This document shows, in pieces, positions 41,740 through 50,568 of a DNA stretch of 64,000 nt. The position numbers and the translations under genes are program-made. A model generated the notes under the pieces. That model was not told the origin of the DNA. It did not search any database and saw only the letters and a list, made by a program, of their open reading frames with translations. The DNA is from CAZCPB01 sp044223975 (lineage in GTDB: Bacteria; Planctomycetota; Phycisphaerae; Phycisphaerales; UBA1924), in contig JBGALI010000017.1 in NCBI GenBank assembly GCA_044223975.1, positions 1-64,000 on the forward strand, given 5' to 3'. How positions within the stretch are numbered: the first letter of the stretch is position 1; every line of letters begins with the position of its first letter.

Positions 41740-43935
41740 ATGGCAGAGTTCAATAGCAACGTGGTTAAGGTCCAGCGCGAGATCGGTGGACGCACCCTCA
41801 CCCTCGAGACCGGCGCCGTGGCGCGCCAGGCCGGCGGGGCCGTGCTGTGCACCTTCGGCGGGAGCACGGTCTTGGCGACGGTCGTCCGTGCCGCGCCGCG
41901 CGAGGGCATCGACTTCTTCCCGCTGACGGTGGACTACCGCGAGAAGACCTCTGCCGCGGGCAAGTTCCCGGGCGGCTTCAAGAAGCGCGAAGGCCCGCCC
42001 AGCGAGAAGGAAGTCCTGACGATGCGGATGATCGACCGCCCGATCAGGCCGCTCTTCCCCGACGGCTTCCTCGATGAGGTGCAGATCCAGGTGTTCGTGA
42101 TGAGCCACGACACCGAGAATGACACGGATGTCTTGGCCGGCACCGCGGCCTCCGCCGCCCTGGCCCTGAGCGATATCCCCTTCGAGGGGCCGACCGCGAC
42201 CGTCCGCGTGGCCCGGATCCACACCGAGGCGGGCCCGCAGTTCGTTCTTAACCCCACCGTCAGCCAGCTTGAGTTCTCCGATCTGGACCTGGTCCTGTGC
42301 GGGCACAAGGACGGGGTCAACATGATCGAGGTCGGCGCGGCCGAGGTCGACGAGGCCACGATGCTCGCGTCGATGAAGTTCGGCTACGAGCACATCCAGG
42401 ACCTCCTGGCCATGATCGGGGAACTGGTCTCCAAGGCCGGCCCCAAGGCCAAGAAGATGGGCGAGCTGCACCTCCCCTCGCCCGAGGTCACCGCCAAGAT
42501 CGCCAAGCTCTGCGACGCGAAGCTCACCGAGTTCCGCCGCATCAAGGGCAAGCAGGAACGCAACGACAAGATCGACGCGTTCCGCAAGGAAACGCTCGAC
42601 ACGCACTTTGCACTCAAGGTCGACGGCCACTACGGCCAGTACCTTGAGAGCGCCAAGGCCCGCACGCAGGCCAAGGAAGCCTTCCGCCGCCTCGAGGAGA
42701 AGGTCACCCGCCGGCTCATTGTGCAGGACAGCGTCCGCGCCGACGGCCGCAAGGCCCGCGAGATCCGTCCCATCGAGTGCGCCCTGGGCATCTTCCCGCG
42801 CACGCACGGCTCGGCCTTCTTCCAGCGCGGCGAGACCCAGAGCCTCATCTCCTGCACCCTGGGCACGTCCAAGGACGAGCAGATCGTCGACGGGCTGATC
42901 CCCGAGTACAGCAAGAAGTTCGTTCTGCACTACAACTTCCCGCCCTTTGCCACCGGCGAGGCCAAGCGCATCGCCGCCCCCGGCCGGCGCGAGATCGGGC
43001 ACGGCGCCCTCGCCGAGCGGTCGCTCCTGGCGATCCTCCCCAGCCCCGAGGACTTCCCCTACACCATCCGCATCGTCAGCGACATCACCGAGAGCAACGG
43101 CAGTTCCTCGATGGCGTCGGTCTGCGGCGGCAGCCTCGCGCTCATGGACGCGGGTGTCCCCATCCGCTCGCACTGCGCGGGCATCTCCGTCGGCCGCTTC
43201 GCCGACGACAACGACCAGAACGAGATCTTCGTCACCGACATCCTCGGTGAAGAGGACTTCTTCGGCGACATGGACTTCAAGGTCTCGGGCACCCGCGAGG
43301 GGATCACGGGCATCCAGCTCGACCTCAAGACCCGCGGCCTCAAGTTCGACCAGATCGAGAAGATCCTGGCGCAGGCCAAGGAAGGTCGCCTGCACATCCT
43401 CGGGATCATGGAGCAGGCCATCGCCGCTCCGCGTCCGGCGATCAGCACCTACGCCCCGCGCCTGGTCACCATCATGATCGACCCCGACAAGATCGGGAAG
43501 CTCATCGGCCCGGGCGGCAAGACCATCCGCTCGCTGCAGGACAAGCACGGCGTGCAGATCGACGTCGAGGACGACGGCAAGGTCACGGTCGCGGCCCCCA
43601 ACGGCGACGCAATCGCCGCGGCCCAGGCCGAGATCGAGGCCCTGTGCGCCGAGATCAAGGTCGGCACCGTCTTCACCGGCAAGGTCGTCAGCACCAAGGA
43701 ATTCGGCGCGTTCATCGAGCTGGCTCCCGGCACCGACGGCATGTGCCACATCTCGGAGCTTGCCGAGGGCTTCGTGAAGAACGTGAGCGACGTGGTCCGT
43801 GTGGGCGACGTCGTCAAGGTCAAGGTCATCCTCGTGGACGACCAGGGCCGCATCAAGCTCAGCCGCAAGGCCGTCATCCTCGACGAACGCCGGACCCAGC
43901 CGGGCGCCGCCGAGCCCGCGCCCGCCGGACGCTGA
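41740..43935 (+). CDS. pnp: Polyribonucleotide nucleotidyltransferase (PNPase)
   Basis: 731 aa. Two RNase PH cores (LTLETGAVARQAGGAVLCTF, FFPLTVDYREKTSAAGKFPG, GFKKREGPPSEKEVLTMRMI; and FQRGETQSLISCTLGT, FPPFATGEAKRIAAPGRREI, DITESNGSSSMASVCGGSL), then KH (IGKLIGPGGKTIRSLQ) and S1 (GTVFTGKVVSTKEFGAFIEL) domains. Phosphorolytic 3'-5' RNA decay. ATG 41740 is preceded by GAAGGA; the upstream frame back to 41578 is not family-like. Confidence 0.97.
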   Translation: MAEFNSNVVKVQREIGGRTLTLETGAVARQAGGAVLCTFGGSTVLATVVRAAPREGIDFFPLTVDYREKTSAAGKFPGGFKKREGPPSEKEVLTMRMIDRPIRPLFPDGFLDEVQIQVFVMSHDTENDTDVLAGTAASAALALSDIPFEGPTATVRVARIHTEAGPQFVLNPTVSQLEFSDLDLVLCGHKDGVNMIEVGAAEVDEATMLASMKFGYEHIQDLLAMIGELVSKAGPKAKKMGELHLPSPEVTAKIAKLCDAKLTEFRRIKGKQERNDKIDAFRKETLDTHFALKVDGHYGQYLESAKARTQAKEAFRRLEEKVTRRLIVQDSVRADGRKAREIRPIECALGIFPRTHGSAFFQRGETQSLISCTLGTSKDEQIVDGLIPEYSKKFVLHYNFPPFATGEAKRIAAPGRREIGHGALAERSLLAILPSPEDFPYTIRIVSDITESNGSSSMASVCGGSLALMDAGVPIRSHCAGISVGRFADDNDQNEIFVTDILGEEDFFGDMDFKVSGTREGITGIQLDLKTRGLKFDQIEKILAQAKEGRLHILGIMEQAIAAPRPAISTYAPRLVTIMIDPDKIGKLIGPGGKTIRSLQDKHGVQIDVEDDGKVTVAAPNGDAIAAAQAEIEALCAEIKVGTVFTGKVVSTKEFGAFIELAPGTDGMCHISELAEGFVKNVSDVVRVGDVVKVKVILVDDQGRIKLSRKAVILDERRTQPGAAEPAPAGR

Positions 43936-44211
43936 CCGCCCCGCCGGACGCGCCCGGCCGTGCGGAACAGTTCTTAGATCGCTTGTAACCTGCGCTTGCG
44001 CGGCACGCCGTCGGTGCGGCGCGAGGTGACTTGCGGATTCGTTTGCCCCTTGGTACCCTGTATCACTTCAGGGAACGCCTCGACCGACCCGCGCTTTTCT
44101 TTCCTCGGGCGCGGGCCGGTCTGGGCCGCCGGATTGGCTCGGCGGACGCTCGGATGTCTGTTTGAATTCGACGGCTGACGGGCTGTGGGCGCCACGACGA
44201 AGGGGCGCGCG

Positions 44212-44505
44212 ATGGCCGACCAGACCCCGCAATCTCAGCAACTGACCGGCGCCGAAGGCGTCGTGAAGTGGTTCGACCCCCGAAAGGGCTTTGGCTTCAT
44301 CGTCGGGCCCGAGGGCCAGGATATCTTTGCGCACTATTCGGTGATCCAGGGCGATGGGTTCCGCGTCCTCAAGGATGGCAGCAACGTCATCTACGACGCC
44401 GTCAAGACCGACAAGGGCTGGAAGGCGACCCGCGTGACCCGCAACGAGGCCCTCGAGGTCACCGTGATGCCCAAGCGCGGGTACGTGCGTTCGCCTCGAC
44501 GGTGA
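44212..44505 (+). CDS. Cold-shock domain protein
   Basis: 97 aa. One CSD: EGVVKWFDPRKGFGFIVG with RNP1 KGFGFI and the RNP2 equivalent DIFAHYSVI (usual form IFVHxS), then DGSNVIYDAVKTDKGWKATR. Ten residues longer at the N-terminus and about 20 at the C-terminus than CspA; basic ends. RNA chaperone. Upstream 276 nt after pnp hold no gene; I see no convincing promoter there, though a regulated 5' leader would be normal for csp genes. Confidence 0.93.
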   Translation: MADQTPQSQQLTGAEGVVKWFDPRKGFGFIVGPEGQDIFAHYSVIQGDGFRVLKDGSNVIYDAVKTDKGWKATRVTRNEALEVTVMPKRGYVRSPRR

Positions 44506-44546
44506 GCCCCGCGCCGCCGGCGCCGTCCGCGGCACGATTCGGCGAA

Positions 44547-44552
44547 TACCGT
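44547..44552 (+). promoter_or_regulatory. -10-like box 5 nt before the orphan kinase
   Basis: TACCGT, 5 nt before ATG 44558, no Shine-Dalgarno. Candidate leaderless promoter. Confidence 0.45.
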
Positions 44553-44557
44553 TCCTC

Positions 44558-45484
44558 ATGCTCCACCCGATCACCGCCGGCGCGCTGGGTCTGGCCGCGG
44601 GCGCGTTGATCGCCGGAGTCCTCGCGTCGTGGGGGCTGCGGCGGCACGTCCGCAAGGTCCGCAGCGCCGAGCGCAGGGCGCGTTCGGCCGAGCGCATGGC
44701 CGAGCTGGGCTCGATGACGGGGGGGCTGGCCCACGAGATCAAGAACCCGCTCTCGACCATCGGCCTCAACGCCCAGCTCCTGGGAGAGACCATCGACGAG
44801 CTCGAGATCGACCCCGAAGTGAAGGGGCGCGTGGGACGCCGCATCGGGTCGCTGCGTCGAGAGGTCGAGCGGCTGCGGGGAATCCTCACCGACTTCCTCG
44901 AGTACGCCGGCGACGTCCGCCTGGACGTGCGGGCCGCCGACCTGAACGCCTTGGTCGAAGAACTGGTCGACTTCTTCCTCCCCCAGGCCGAGAAGCAGGG
45001 CGTGCGCCTCCGGGCCGACCTCGCGCCCGGTCCGCTGGTGGCGCAGATGGACACGCGGGCGATCAAGCAGGCCGTGCTCAACCTGATGCTCAACGGAGTG
45101 CAGGCCATGAGCGGGCCGGGTGCGGCCGCGGGTACCCACGGAACGCCGTCCGCGCCCAAGGAACTGATCCTGAAGACCGCTCGGGCCATGGACGCCGAGA
45201 AACGCCCGACCGCGGTGCTGCACGTGATAGACACCGGCCCCGGGATCACGCCCGAAGTGCGGGCGCGGATCTTCCAGCCCTACTTCACGACCAAGTCGGG
45301 CGGCACCGGCCTTGGCCTCCCCACGGCGCGGCGACTGGTCGAAGCCCACGAAGGCCACATCGAGACGCACACCGAGCCTGGACGGGGCACCGACTTTGTG
45401 ATCACGCTCCCCGCGGCCGCCCGCGTCGCGACCACGGACCGCCCGGACGCCGCGGTCACGGCGCCGAAGTCACCCGCGCGATGA
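44558..45484 (+). CDS. Orphan sensor histidine kinase
   Basis: 308 aa. One membrane segment (residues about 6-26), a short coiled linker, dimerisation/phospho-acceptor domain with H-box GGLAHEIKNPLSTIGLNAQL, and GHKL ATPase: N box LNLMLNGVQA, G1 VIDTGPGITPEVRARIFQPY, G2 TKSGGTGLGLPTARRL. The membrane helix has almost no periplasmic loop, so sensing is probably intracellular or in the membrane. No response regulator is adjacent. Overlaps the convergent kynureninase gene by 29 nt. Confidence 0.93.
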   Translation: MLHPITAGALGLAAGALIAGVLASWGLRRHVRKVRSAERRARSAERMAELGSMTGGLAHEIKNPLSTIGLNAQLLGETIDELEIDPEVKGRVGRRIGSLRREVERLRGILTDFLEYAGDVRLDVRAADLNALVEELVDFFLPQAEKQGVRLRADLAPGPLVAQMDTRAIKQAVLNLMLNGVQAMSGPGAAAGTHGTPSAPKELILKTARAMDAEKRPTAVLHVIDTGPGITPEVRARIFQPYFTTKSGGTGLGLPTARRLVEAHEGHIETHTEPGRGTDFVITLPAAARVATTDRPDAAVTAPKSPAR

Positions 45485-46712
45485 TCTCGGCAGCACGCAC
45501 CAGCTCCCCGCGCGTGTTCAGAACGTCCGGGCACAGCCGCACGCACCCGAGGCGTGAGTCGGTGTTGACGCCCGCGGCCTTGAGACGCGACACCGTCCCC
45601 GGCGCGTCGTCACGCGGCAGGAGCAGGAACGCGCCGCGCGGCTCGATCCGCTCGAGATTCACGCCGCGGCGTGACAACTCGAGGGCCAGGAACTCCTGCT
45701 GCTCGAGGCTGTATGCGCGGAGACGGTCGACGCCGACCGCCAGCACAAACTCGAGCCCCGCCCGCGCCTGATACGCCATCACCGGCGCCGGCGTGCACTC
45801 CAGCCACGCGTTCCCACCCGCGCTCGTGAGGGGAGTCTCAGGGCGTTCGAACCCAAAGGTGTCCTGCTTGGCGAACCACCCGGTGTCGAGGGTCGGCGGC
45901 GCGTTGGTGGGCGTGGCGCTCAACCGGCGCGGGTGAACGGCCATCCACCCGGCCCCCGGCCCGCCGCGTGTGTACTTGTAATTGCCCCCGATGGCGTAGT
46001 CGGCTTCCAACGCTTCGAACGCGCACTCAACCACGCCCATCGCGTGATACATGTCGATGAGCGCGAGTGTGCCGCGAGCCTGAGCGGCCTTCACGACCTG
46101 TTCCAGCCCGTCGAGCACCTGTCCCGTCGAGTAATACACCTGCGACACGACGACCAGGTCGTACTTCTCGCCGGCGCGGAGGGCTTCAATGATCCGCTCC
46201 GGCCGGACGCGGCGCTGCGGATCGAGTTCCACGAACGTCACGTGCGCCCGCCCGCGCGCGCGGTAGGCCTTCAGGATGAAGTCCACCGAGTCAAACTCGG
46301 CGCGGGTCGCGAGCACGCGTGGCACGCCGGGCAGGGAGTTCAGCACGGCCCGCAGCCCCTGGCCCGCCGACACGCGGGGCACCACGGCGTCGGGGCGCGA
46401 CGCGCCGATCAGGCGCGCGATCATGGCCCGCACGTGGTCCTGCGCCTCCAGCCACGCCGGCCACGCGTCGTCCATGTCGCGCGCCCACAACTCAGCGAAT
46501 TCGGCCAGGTCGAGCGTCGTCTGGTCGAGGGGGCGTCCGAGCGAGTGGTTCGAGAGGTACAGCTCGCGCCGTTGCAGCACGCGGGAGAAGAGCGGGTGCA
46601 CGTGCCGCACCAGGGCGTCCTCGCGAAGCGGGCCGGGCCCGAGTGCCGCGGCGGCACTCCGGATCGCGTCGCACCGTACCAGCGGGTCGATCGCGCGAGC
46701 CTCAGGGTTCAC
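45456..46712 (-). CDS. kynU: Kynureninase-like PLP enzyme
   Basis: 418 aa, GTG start overlapping the TDO stop (GTGA). Fold-type I PLP enzyme: YLSNHSLGRPLDQTTLDLAE (N-terminal kynureninase pattern YLxGNSLG), AEFDSVDFILKAY, VVVSQVYYSTGQVLDGLEQV, IDMYHAMGVVECAF, and the Schiff-base lysine in GGNYKYTRGGPGAGWM. Kynureninase makes anthranilate or hydroxyanthranilate plus alanine from kynurenine. Pairing with TDO makes this function likely. Confidence 0.85.
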   Translation of the reverse strand: MNPEARAIDPLVRCDAIRSAAAALGPGPLREDALVRHVHPLFSRVLQRRELYLSNHSLGRPLDQTTLDLAEFAELWARDMDDAWPAWLEAQDHVRAMIARLIGASRPDAVVPRVSAGQGLRAVLNSLPGVPRVLATRAEFDSVDFILKAYRARGRAHVTFVELDPQRRVRPERIIEALRAGEKYDLVVVSQVYYSTGQVLDGLEQVVKAAQARGTLALIDMYHAMGVVECAFEALEADYAIGGNYKYTRGGPGAGWMAVHPRRLSATPTNAPPTLDTGWFAKQDTFGFERPETPLTSAGGNAWLECTPAPVMAYQARAGLEFVLAVGVDRLRAYSLEQQEFLALELSRRGVNLERIEPRGAFLLLPRDDAPGTVSRLKAAGVNTDSRLGCVRLCPDVLNTRGELVRAAEIIARVTSAP

Positions 46713-47602
46713 GTTCCGATCTCCGTCCGCACGTCCCAGAGCTCCGGGAAGAAGACCTTGTCGAGCAGCTTCTGGAGGTACGGCACGCCCGATGTGCCGC
46801 CGGTGCCTCGCTTCCACCCGATCACACGCTGCACCACCTTGATGTGGCGGTACCGCCACAGGCAGTACTGCTCGTCGACGTCGACGAGCTTTTCGCACAT
46901 CTCGTACGCGTCCCAGTGGCCGTCGGGCTTCTCGTAGATGTTCTTGAAGACGGCGACGACGCCGGGGTGCGGCGCGTGCGGCTCGCTGACGTCGCGGTCG
47001 AGAACCTCCCTGGGCACGGCGTGCCCGTGACGGCCGAGGTACCGCAGGAACTCGTCGTAGACGCTGGGCGCCAAGAGCGCGTGCTCCAGCTCGGCGTACG
47101 CCGCGGCGTCGTGGCGGAAGATCGCCAGCATCCGCCGGTCCTTGTTGCCCATCATGAACTCGACCAGGCGGTTCTGGGCCGACTGGATGCCGCTGGCGGG
47201 GCCCAGCACGTGCCGGAACTGCACGTACTCGCTGGGTGTCAGCGTCGCGAGCACGCTCCACTGGTTCAGGAGCTGGGCCTGGATGTGCTTCACCCGCGCG
47301 AGGATCTTGAACGAAGCCTCCAGCTCGTCATGCCGGATCAGCTGCATCGCGGCACGCATCTCGTGGATCACCAGCTTGAACCACAGCTCGGTCGTCTGGT
47401 GCTGGATGATGAACAGCATCTCGTCGTGGTGGGGGGGTGACGACAGGGGACGCTGCGCGCTCAGGAGCTGCGGCAGGCCGAGGTAGGTGGCGTAGTCGAG
47501 CTGCCCGCGGAGATCATCGCGCAGGCCGGGGTCGATGGAGCGAGGGTCGGCGGGCCGTGTTCCGGCGCCGTCACCCGCGCCGTAGGCGTGGGGAGTGCTC
47601 AT
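46709..47602 (-). CDS. kynA: Tryptophan 2,3-dioxygenase
   Basis: 297 aa. Haem dioxygenase opening tryptophan to N-formylkynurenine. Family features: LDYATYLGLPQLLSAQRP, DEMLFIIQHQTTELWFKLVI with the substrate-binding His, HEMRAAMQLIRHDELE, ESVQFR-type SEYVQFRHVLGPASGIQSAQ, and the C-terminal RYRHIKVVQRVIGWKRGTGG with the haem-ligand His and TGGTSGVPYL. Typical size. No kynurenine formamidase gene is seen in the window. Confidence 0.96.
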   Translation of the reverse strand: MSTPHAYGAGDGAGTRPADPRSIDPGLRDDLRGQLDYATYLGLPQLLSAQRPLSSPPHHDEMLFIIQHQTTELWFKLVIHEMRAAMQLIRHDELEASFKILARVKHIQAQLLNQWSVLATLTPSEYVQFRHVLGPASGIQSAQNRLVEFMMGNKDRRMLAIFRHDAAAYAELEHALLAPSVYDEFLRYLGRHGHAVPREVLDRDVSEPHAPHPGVVAVFKNIYEKPDGHWDAYEMCEKLVDVDEQYCLWRYRHIKVVQRVIGWKRGTGGTSGVPYLQKLLDKVFFPELWDVRTEIGT

Positions 47603-47610
47603 GCGCGCGA

Positions 47611-47616
47611 AGCGTA
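47611..47616 (-). promoter_or_regulatory. -10-like box 8 nt before TDO
   Basis: TACGCT on the minus strand, 8 nt before the TDO ATG; no Shine-Dalgarno. Candidate leaderless promoter of the kynA-kynU unit. Confidence 0.45.
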
Positions 47617-47725
47617 TCAGGCGGGCTCCCTGCGAGGGCCGCCGCGGCGGCCGAATCTCGGCGCGACAACGCCCGGGTTGATCCGATGCATCGGGAGCGG
47701 AAGTTTGAGCGGGCCTGGGTCGGGA

Positions 47726-47989
47726 TCAGTCGCCGATGACGACCGAGTCGGACGCACGATCGCGCCCGTGATCGGCCGACGCGATGGCCTTCGCGAGGCC
47801 GGGCTGGGTGCCCCACGGCGTTATCGAGGCGACCACCGTGCCGTCGCCCTCATGGGCGGGAACGACGATCGAGCGGATCCGCGTGTATTCCTGGGAAGCC
47901 GAGTATCCGCAACCGCCGACCAACGACAGCGCCGCTCCCGCGAGGGAGAGCGAAACGATGAAACGGCGATTCAAAAGAGTGCGGCTCAT
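47726..47989 (-). CDS. Small lipoprotein of unknown function
   Basis: 87 aa from ATG 47989. Signal peptide NRRFIVSLSLAGAALSLVGG followed by C (lipobox LVGGC), then a short mature part of about 55 residues with one strand-rich piece (YTRIRSIVVPAHEGDGTVVA) and an acidic end. The ATG at 48019 is an alternative. No Shine-Dalgarno or -10 box close by. Family not recognised. Confidence 0.55.
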   Translation of the reverse strand: MSRTLLNRRFIVSLSLAGAALSLVGGCGYSASQEYTRIRSIVVPAHEGDGTVVASITPWGTQPGLAKAIASADHGRDRASDSVVIGD

Positions 47990-48314
47990 GGACCGAGAAC
48001 AGAGGCTAATCCCAGTCATCGGATTCTGCAAGCCGGGTCTCCTCCCCAATCCCTGTCGGCCGACGCGGCCGAGGACTTCACTCGCGTGCACAAACTGGTA
48101 CGCTTCGTCGACCATTTCGGGTCGAAAGTGTGTGCGATAACCTCATGGCGACCCGGCGGATTGACCTTTGGACGGCATCCGTTTGACGTTTCCCGCTCGA
48201 GATGTAGCATCAGTCCCCAAGCAACCCCGTTCGATGTTCGCAATAAATTAGGTTTGATTGCACAATTGACAGCACCAGACTCGGCCGCGCCCCGCGCGAT
48301 GAGGATGCACTCCG
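47990..48314. other. 325-nt gap with a promoter candidate
   Basis: No credible ORF. The stretch 48240-48275 is unusually AT-rich for this genome and includes TTGACA at 48266-48271 with no AT-rich -10 after it. A better candidate (TTGACG, 16 nt, TAGCAT) lies at 48183-48210. Confidence 0.6.
48183..48210 (+). promoter_or_regulatory. Possible sigma-70 promoter for the isomerase-like gene
   Basis: TTGACG (48183-48188), 16 nt, TAGCAT (48205-48210). A leader of about 100 nt would result. Confidence 0.4.
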
Positions 48315-49238
48315 ATGAAGCCCGCTTTCAGCACGATCGCCTGTCCGTCGTGGACGCTTACCCGAGTCGCCGAGACCGCCGGGCGGATCGGTGCTCTGGG
48401 CGTCGAGCTCCGAACGTTCGGCCGGGGGTCCACCAGTCTGGCGTGCGATCCCACGCTGACGAGCGAAGCGAAGGTGCGGTCCCTGTTCGACAAGGTCGGG
48501 GTGGTGCCTTTCTGCCTGGCGACCTCGGTGCGGTTTGATGCCCCGATCTTCCCCCCCGTGATCGGGCGGGCCTTCGGCGACACCGAGGCCAGCGTGCGGG
48601 AGGGCAAGAGCGCCGTCGATCTGGCCCGCGAGCTGGAGATCCCGTATGTGCGTGTGTTTGCCTTTGAACTGCACGGCGATGAGTCGCGCAAGGGCGGCAT
48701 CGCGCGGATCATGGAGCGCCTGACCAAGGTGCTCGATCACTGCCGCAACACGGGCGTGAAACTGCTGATCGAGAACGGCGGTTCGTTCCCGACCGCGACG
48801 GACCTGGCGGAGCTGATCGACCGGGCCGCGTCACCCCTGCTCGACGCGGCGTACTGCCCCGCGGTGGCGGCGCTCGCGGGCGAGAGCGTCGTGAGCGGCG
48901 TCAACGTGCTGGGGGATCGTCTCGCGTCCGTGAAGCTGCGCGACATGAAGGCGGGTCGTGCGTGCGCGATCGGCTCGGGCGATCTGCACGCCGGTGACAC
49001 CATCGATGTTCTTCGCGCCGACGGGTACGACGGCTGGGTGGTGGCGGAACTCGACCTGGCGTGGCTGCCCGCGCCCGTGCCGACCGCGCCCAAGGGCAAG
49101 GGCGCCAAGGCCGCGCCGCCGGCCGGGCCCGATGCCGAAGCGATCCTCTCCGAATCTGTCCGGTTCATCTACGACCGCATGGGCTCCAAGCGGGAGTCGG
49201 TCCCGGGCATGCCGCGTGCGGCCGCCCAGCATTCCTGA
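48315..49238 (+). CDS. Sugar phosphate isomerase/epimerase-like TIM barrel
   Basis: 307 aa. Xylose-isomerase-like barrel (AP endonuclease 2 superfamily): PAFSTIACPSWTLTRVAETA, LGVELRTFGRG, GKSAVDLARELEIPYVRVFA, GVKLLIENGGSFPTATDLAE, and VVAELDLAWLP with metal-ligand Glu/Asp/His positions at strand ends. An Ala/Lys/Pro insert precedes the last helix (PTAPKGKGAKAAPPAG). Usual role: isomerisation or epimerisation in inositol or sugar catabolism; substrate unknown. Confidence 0.85.
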   Translation: MKPAFSTIACPSWTLTRVAETAGRIGALGVELRTFGRGSTSLACDPTLTSEAKVRSLFDKVGVVPFCLATSVRFDAPIFPPVIGRAFGDTEASVREGKSAVDLARELEIPYVRVFAFELHGDESRKGGIARIMERLTKVLDHCRNTGVKLLIENGGSFPTATDLAELIDRAASPLLDAAYCPAVAALAGESVVSGVNVLGDRLASVKLRDMKAGRACAIGSGDLHAGDTIDVLRADGYDGWVVAELDLAWLPAPVPTAPKGKGAKAAPPAGPDAEAILSESVRFIYDRMGSKRESVPGMPRAAAQHS

Positions 49239-49324
49239 AAGCCTCGATCCTGGACATCTGCGTGAGCGAGAGGCGTTGCGATGCACGCGGCGTCGCGGAT
49301 TCCATCGGCGAGTCACGCCCTCCG

Positions 49325-49330
49325 TACAAT
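49325..49330 (+). promoter_or_regulatory. -10-like box 5 nt before queG
   Basis: TACAAT, one base from TATAAT, 5 nt before GTG 49336; no Shine-Dalgarno. One of the best leaderless candidates here. Confidence 0.5.
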
Positions 49331-49335
49331 TTCTT

Positions 49336-50568
49336 GTGCCCACGCCGCGCGAGCTGACCGCCGAGATCCTCGACCGCTGCCGCACGCTCGGCTTTGCCGC
49401 GGCGGGGGTGTGCGCCGTTGAGCCTTCGCGCTACGCCGCCGAAGTTCGCGCGTGGCTGAGCGACGGCAAGCACGGCTCGATGGATTTCATGGAAGAGTTC
49501 GTCGATCAGCGCCTGGACCCCGCACGCGTTCTCGAGGGTGGGCGCTGGATGATCATGGTCGCCGACCTGTACACCCCACGCGACCGCAGCGAAGACGCGC
49601 CGCTCCCCGAGCGGCATGCACGGCTTGCCCGCTACGCCCGCGGGCGCGACTACCACGAGGTCATCAAGCGACGATTGCACCGTCTCTCCGATGAGCTACG
49701 CGGGACGTACGCCGGATCGGAGTTCCGCTCGTTCACAGATACGGCGCCCGTGACCGAGCGCGAGCACGCCGCGCGGGCGGGGCTGGGGTGGATCGCGAAG
49801 AACACGATGCTGATCCACCCCCGGCTGGGGAGCTACTTCGTCATCGGCGGCGTGCTTACCACGATGGAACTCGAGCAGCCCCAGGATCAGCGGGTCAGCG
49901 CCGACCACTGCGGTACGTGCACCCGGTGCATCGACGCGTGCCCGACGAGGGCGATCACGCCGTACAAGGTCGACGGCTCGCGCTGCATCAGCTACCTCAC
50001 CATCGAGCACCGGGGTGAGATCGAGCCGGGATTCTTTGGGCCGATGGGGAAGTGGCTGTACGGGTGCGACATCTGCCAGGAGGTGTGCCCGCACAATTCG
50101 ACGCGATCGCCTGAAATCCAGGGCATCGGCGATGATCCGGCTCCCCCGGTCCGGAAGGAGGGGGGGTGGGGGACTGAAGGGGTAGGAAAAGGAGAGGCAG
50201 GTGGGACACCTGCCCCACTAGATCGGGTAGATGGACTGAGACAAGATCGTGCCGGAGTCGGTACAAAGGCCAAGCGACACCCCGACTACACGCCGCGCTG
50301 GGATTCGCTTGACGTGCTGAACGTGCTGAACTGGGATGAGGAGGGCCGGCGCGCGGCGTTCACCACGTCGGCGATGAAGCGGGCCACGCTGGAGATGATG
50401 AAGCGCAACGCGCTGATCGTCGCGGCAAACGTGCTCAGGGAGAACCCGGATACTCCGGCGGCTCGCGCCCTGGAATCGCGCGTGCGCCAAGCGTCGGAGG
50501 ACCCGAGTGAACCGGAACTGGTGCGCCGGACGGCTCGGGAGGTTCTTCGGAGCCTCCATCCGGCGTGA
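49336..50568 (+). CDS. queG: Epoxyqueuosine reductase QueG (with repeat-derived insertion)
   Basis: 410 aa, GTG start. Cobalamin-dependent last step of queuosine synthesis. N-terminal DUF1730-like part (RYARGRDYHEVIKRRL, FTDTAPVTEREHAARAGLGW), two 4Fe-4S motifs HCGTCTRCIDACPTRAI and GCDICQEVCPHNS, then a HEAT-like end. Between the second cluster and HPDYTPRWDSLDVLN lies an extra Gly/Lys-rich stretch of about 45 residues (about 269-313) encoded by G-runs and a GGCAGGTG hairpin. The last 134 nt overlap a convergent gene. Confidence 0.94.
   Translation: MPTPRELTAEILDRCRTLGFAAAGVCAVEPSRYAAEVRAWLSDGKHGSMDFMEEFVDQRLDPARVLEGGRWMIMVADLYTPRDRSEDAPLPERHARLARYARGRDYHEVIKRRLHRLSDELRGTYAGSEFRSFTDTAPVTEREHAARAGLGWIAKNTMLIHPRLGSYFVIGGVLTTMELEQPQDQRVSADHCGTCTRCIDACPTRAITPYKVDGSRCISYLTIEHRGEIEPGFFGPMGKWLYGCDICQEVCPHNSTRSPEIQGIGDDPAPPVRKEGGWGTEGVGKGEAGGTPAPLDRVDGLRQDRAGVGTKAKRHPDYTPRWDSLDVLNVLNWDEEGRRAAFTTSAMKRATLEMMKRNALIVAANVLRENPDTPAARALESRVRQASEDPSEPELVRRTAREVLRSLHPA
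50148..50280 (+). repeat. G-rich insertion with GGCAGGTG hairpin inside queG
   Basis: A stretch of uneven composition inside queG: G runs (GGAGGGGGGGTGGGGG), an A/G-rich tract, and the perfect hairpin GGCAGGTG/CACCTGCC (50196-50203 with 50207-50214, 3-nt loop). The boundaries are approximate, set by where the QueG family sequence resumes on each side. Confidence 0.6.

Noticed and set aside
41734..43749. 671-residue minus-strand frame over pnp
   Set aside because: Antisense shadow of a clearly identified gene.
45840..45860. tRNA T-loop-like sequence (GGGTTCGAACG on the minus strand)
   Set aside because: It lies inside the kynureninase reading frame and no cloverleaf can be formed around it.
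48266..48271. TTGACA as -35 of the isomerase-like gene
   Set aside because: No AT-rich -10 at 16-19 nt downstream; the following sequence is GC-rich.
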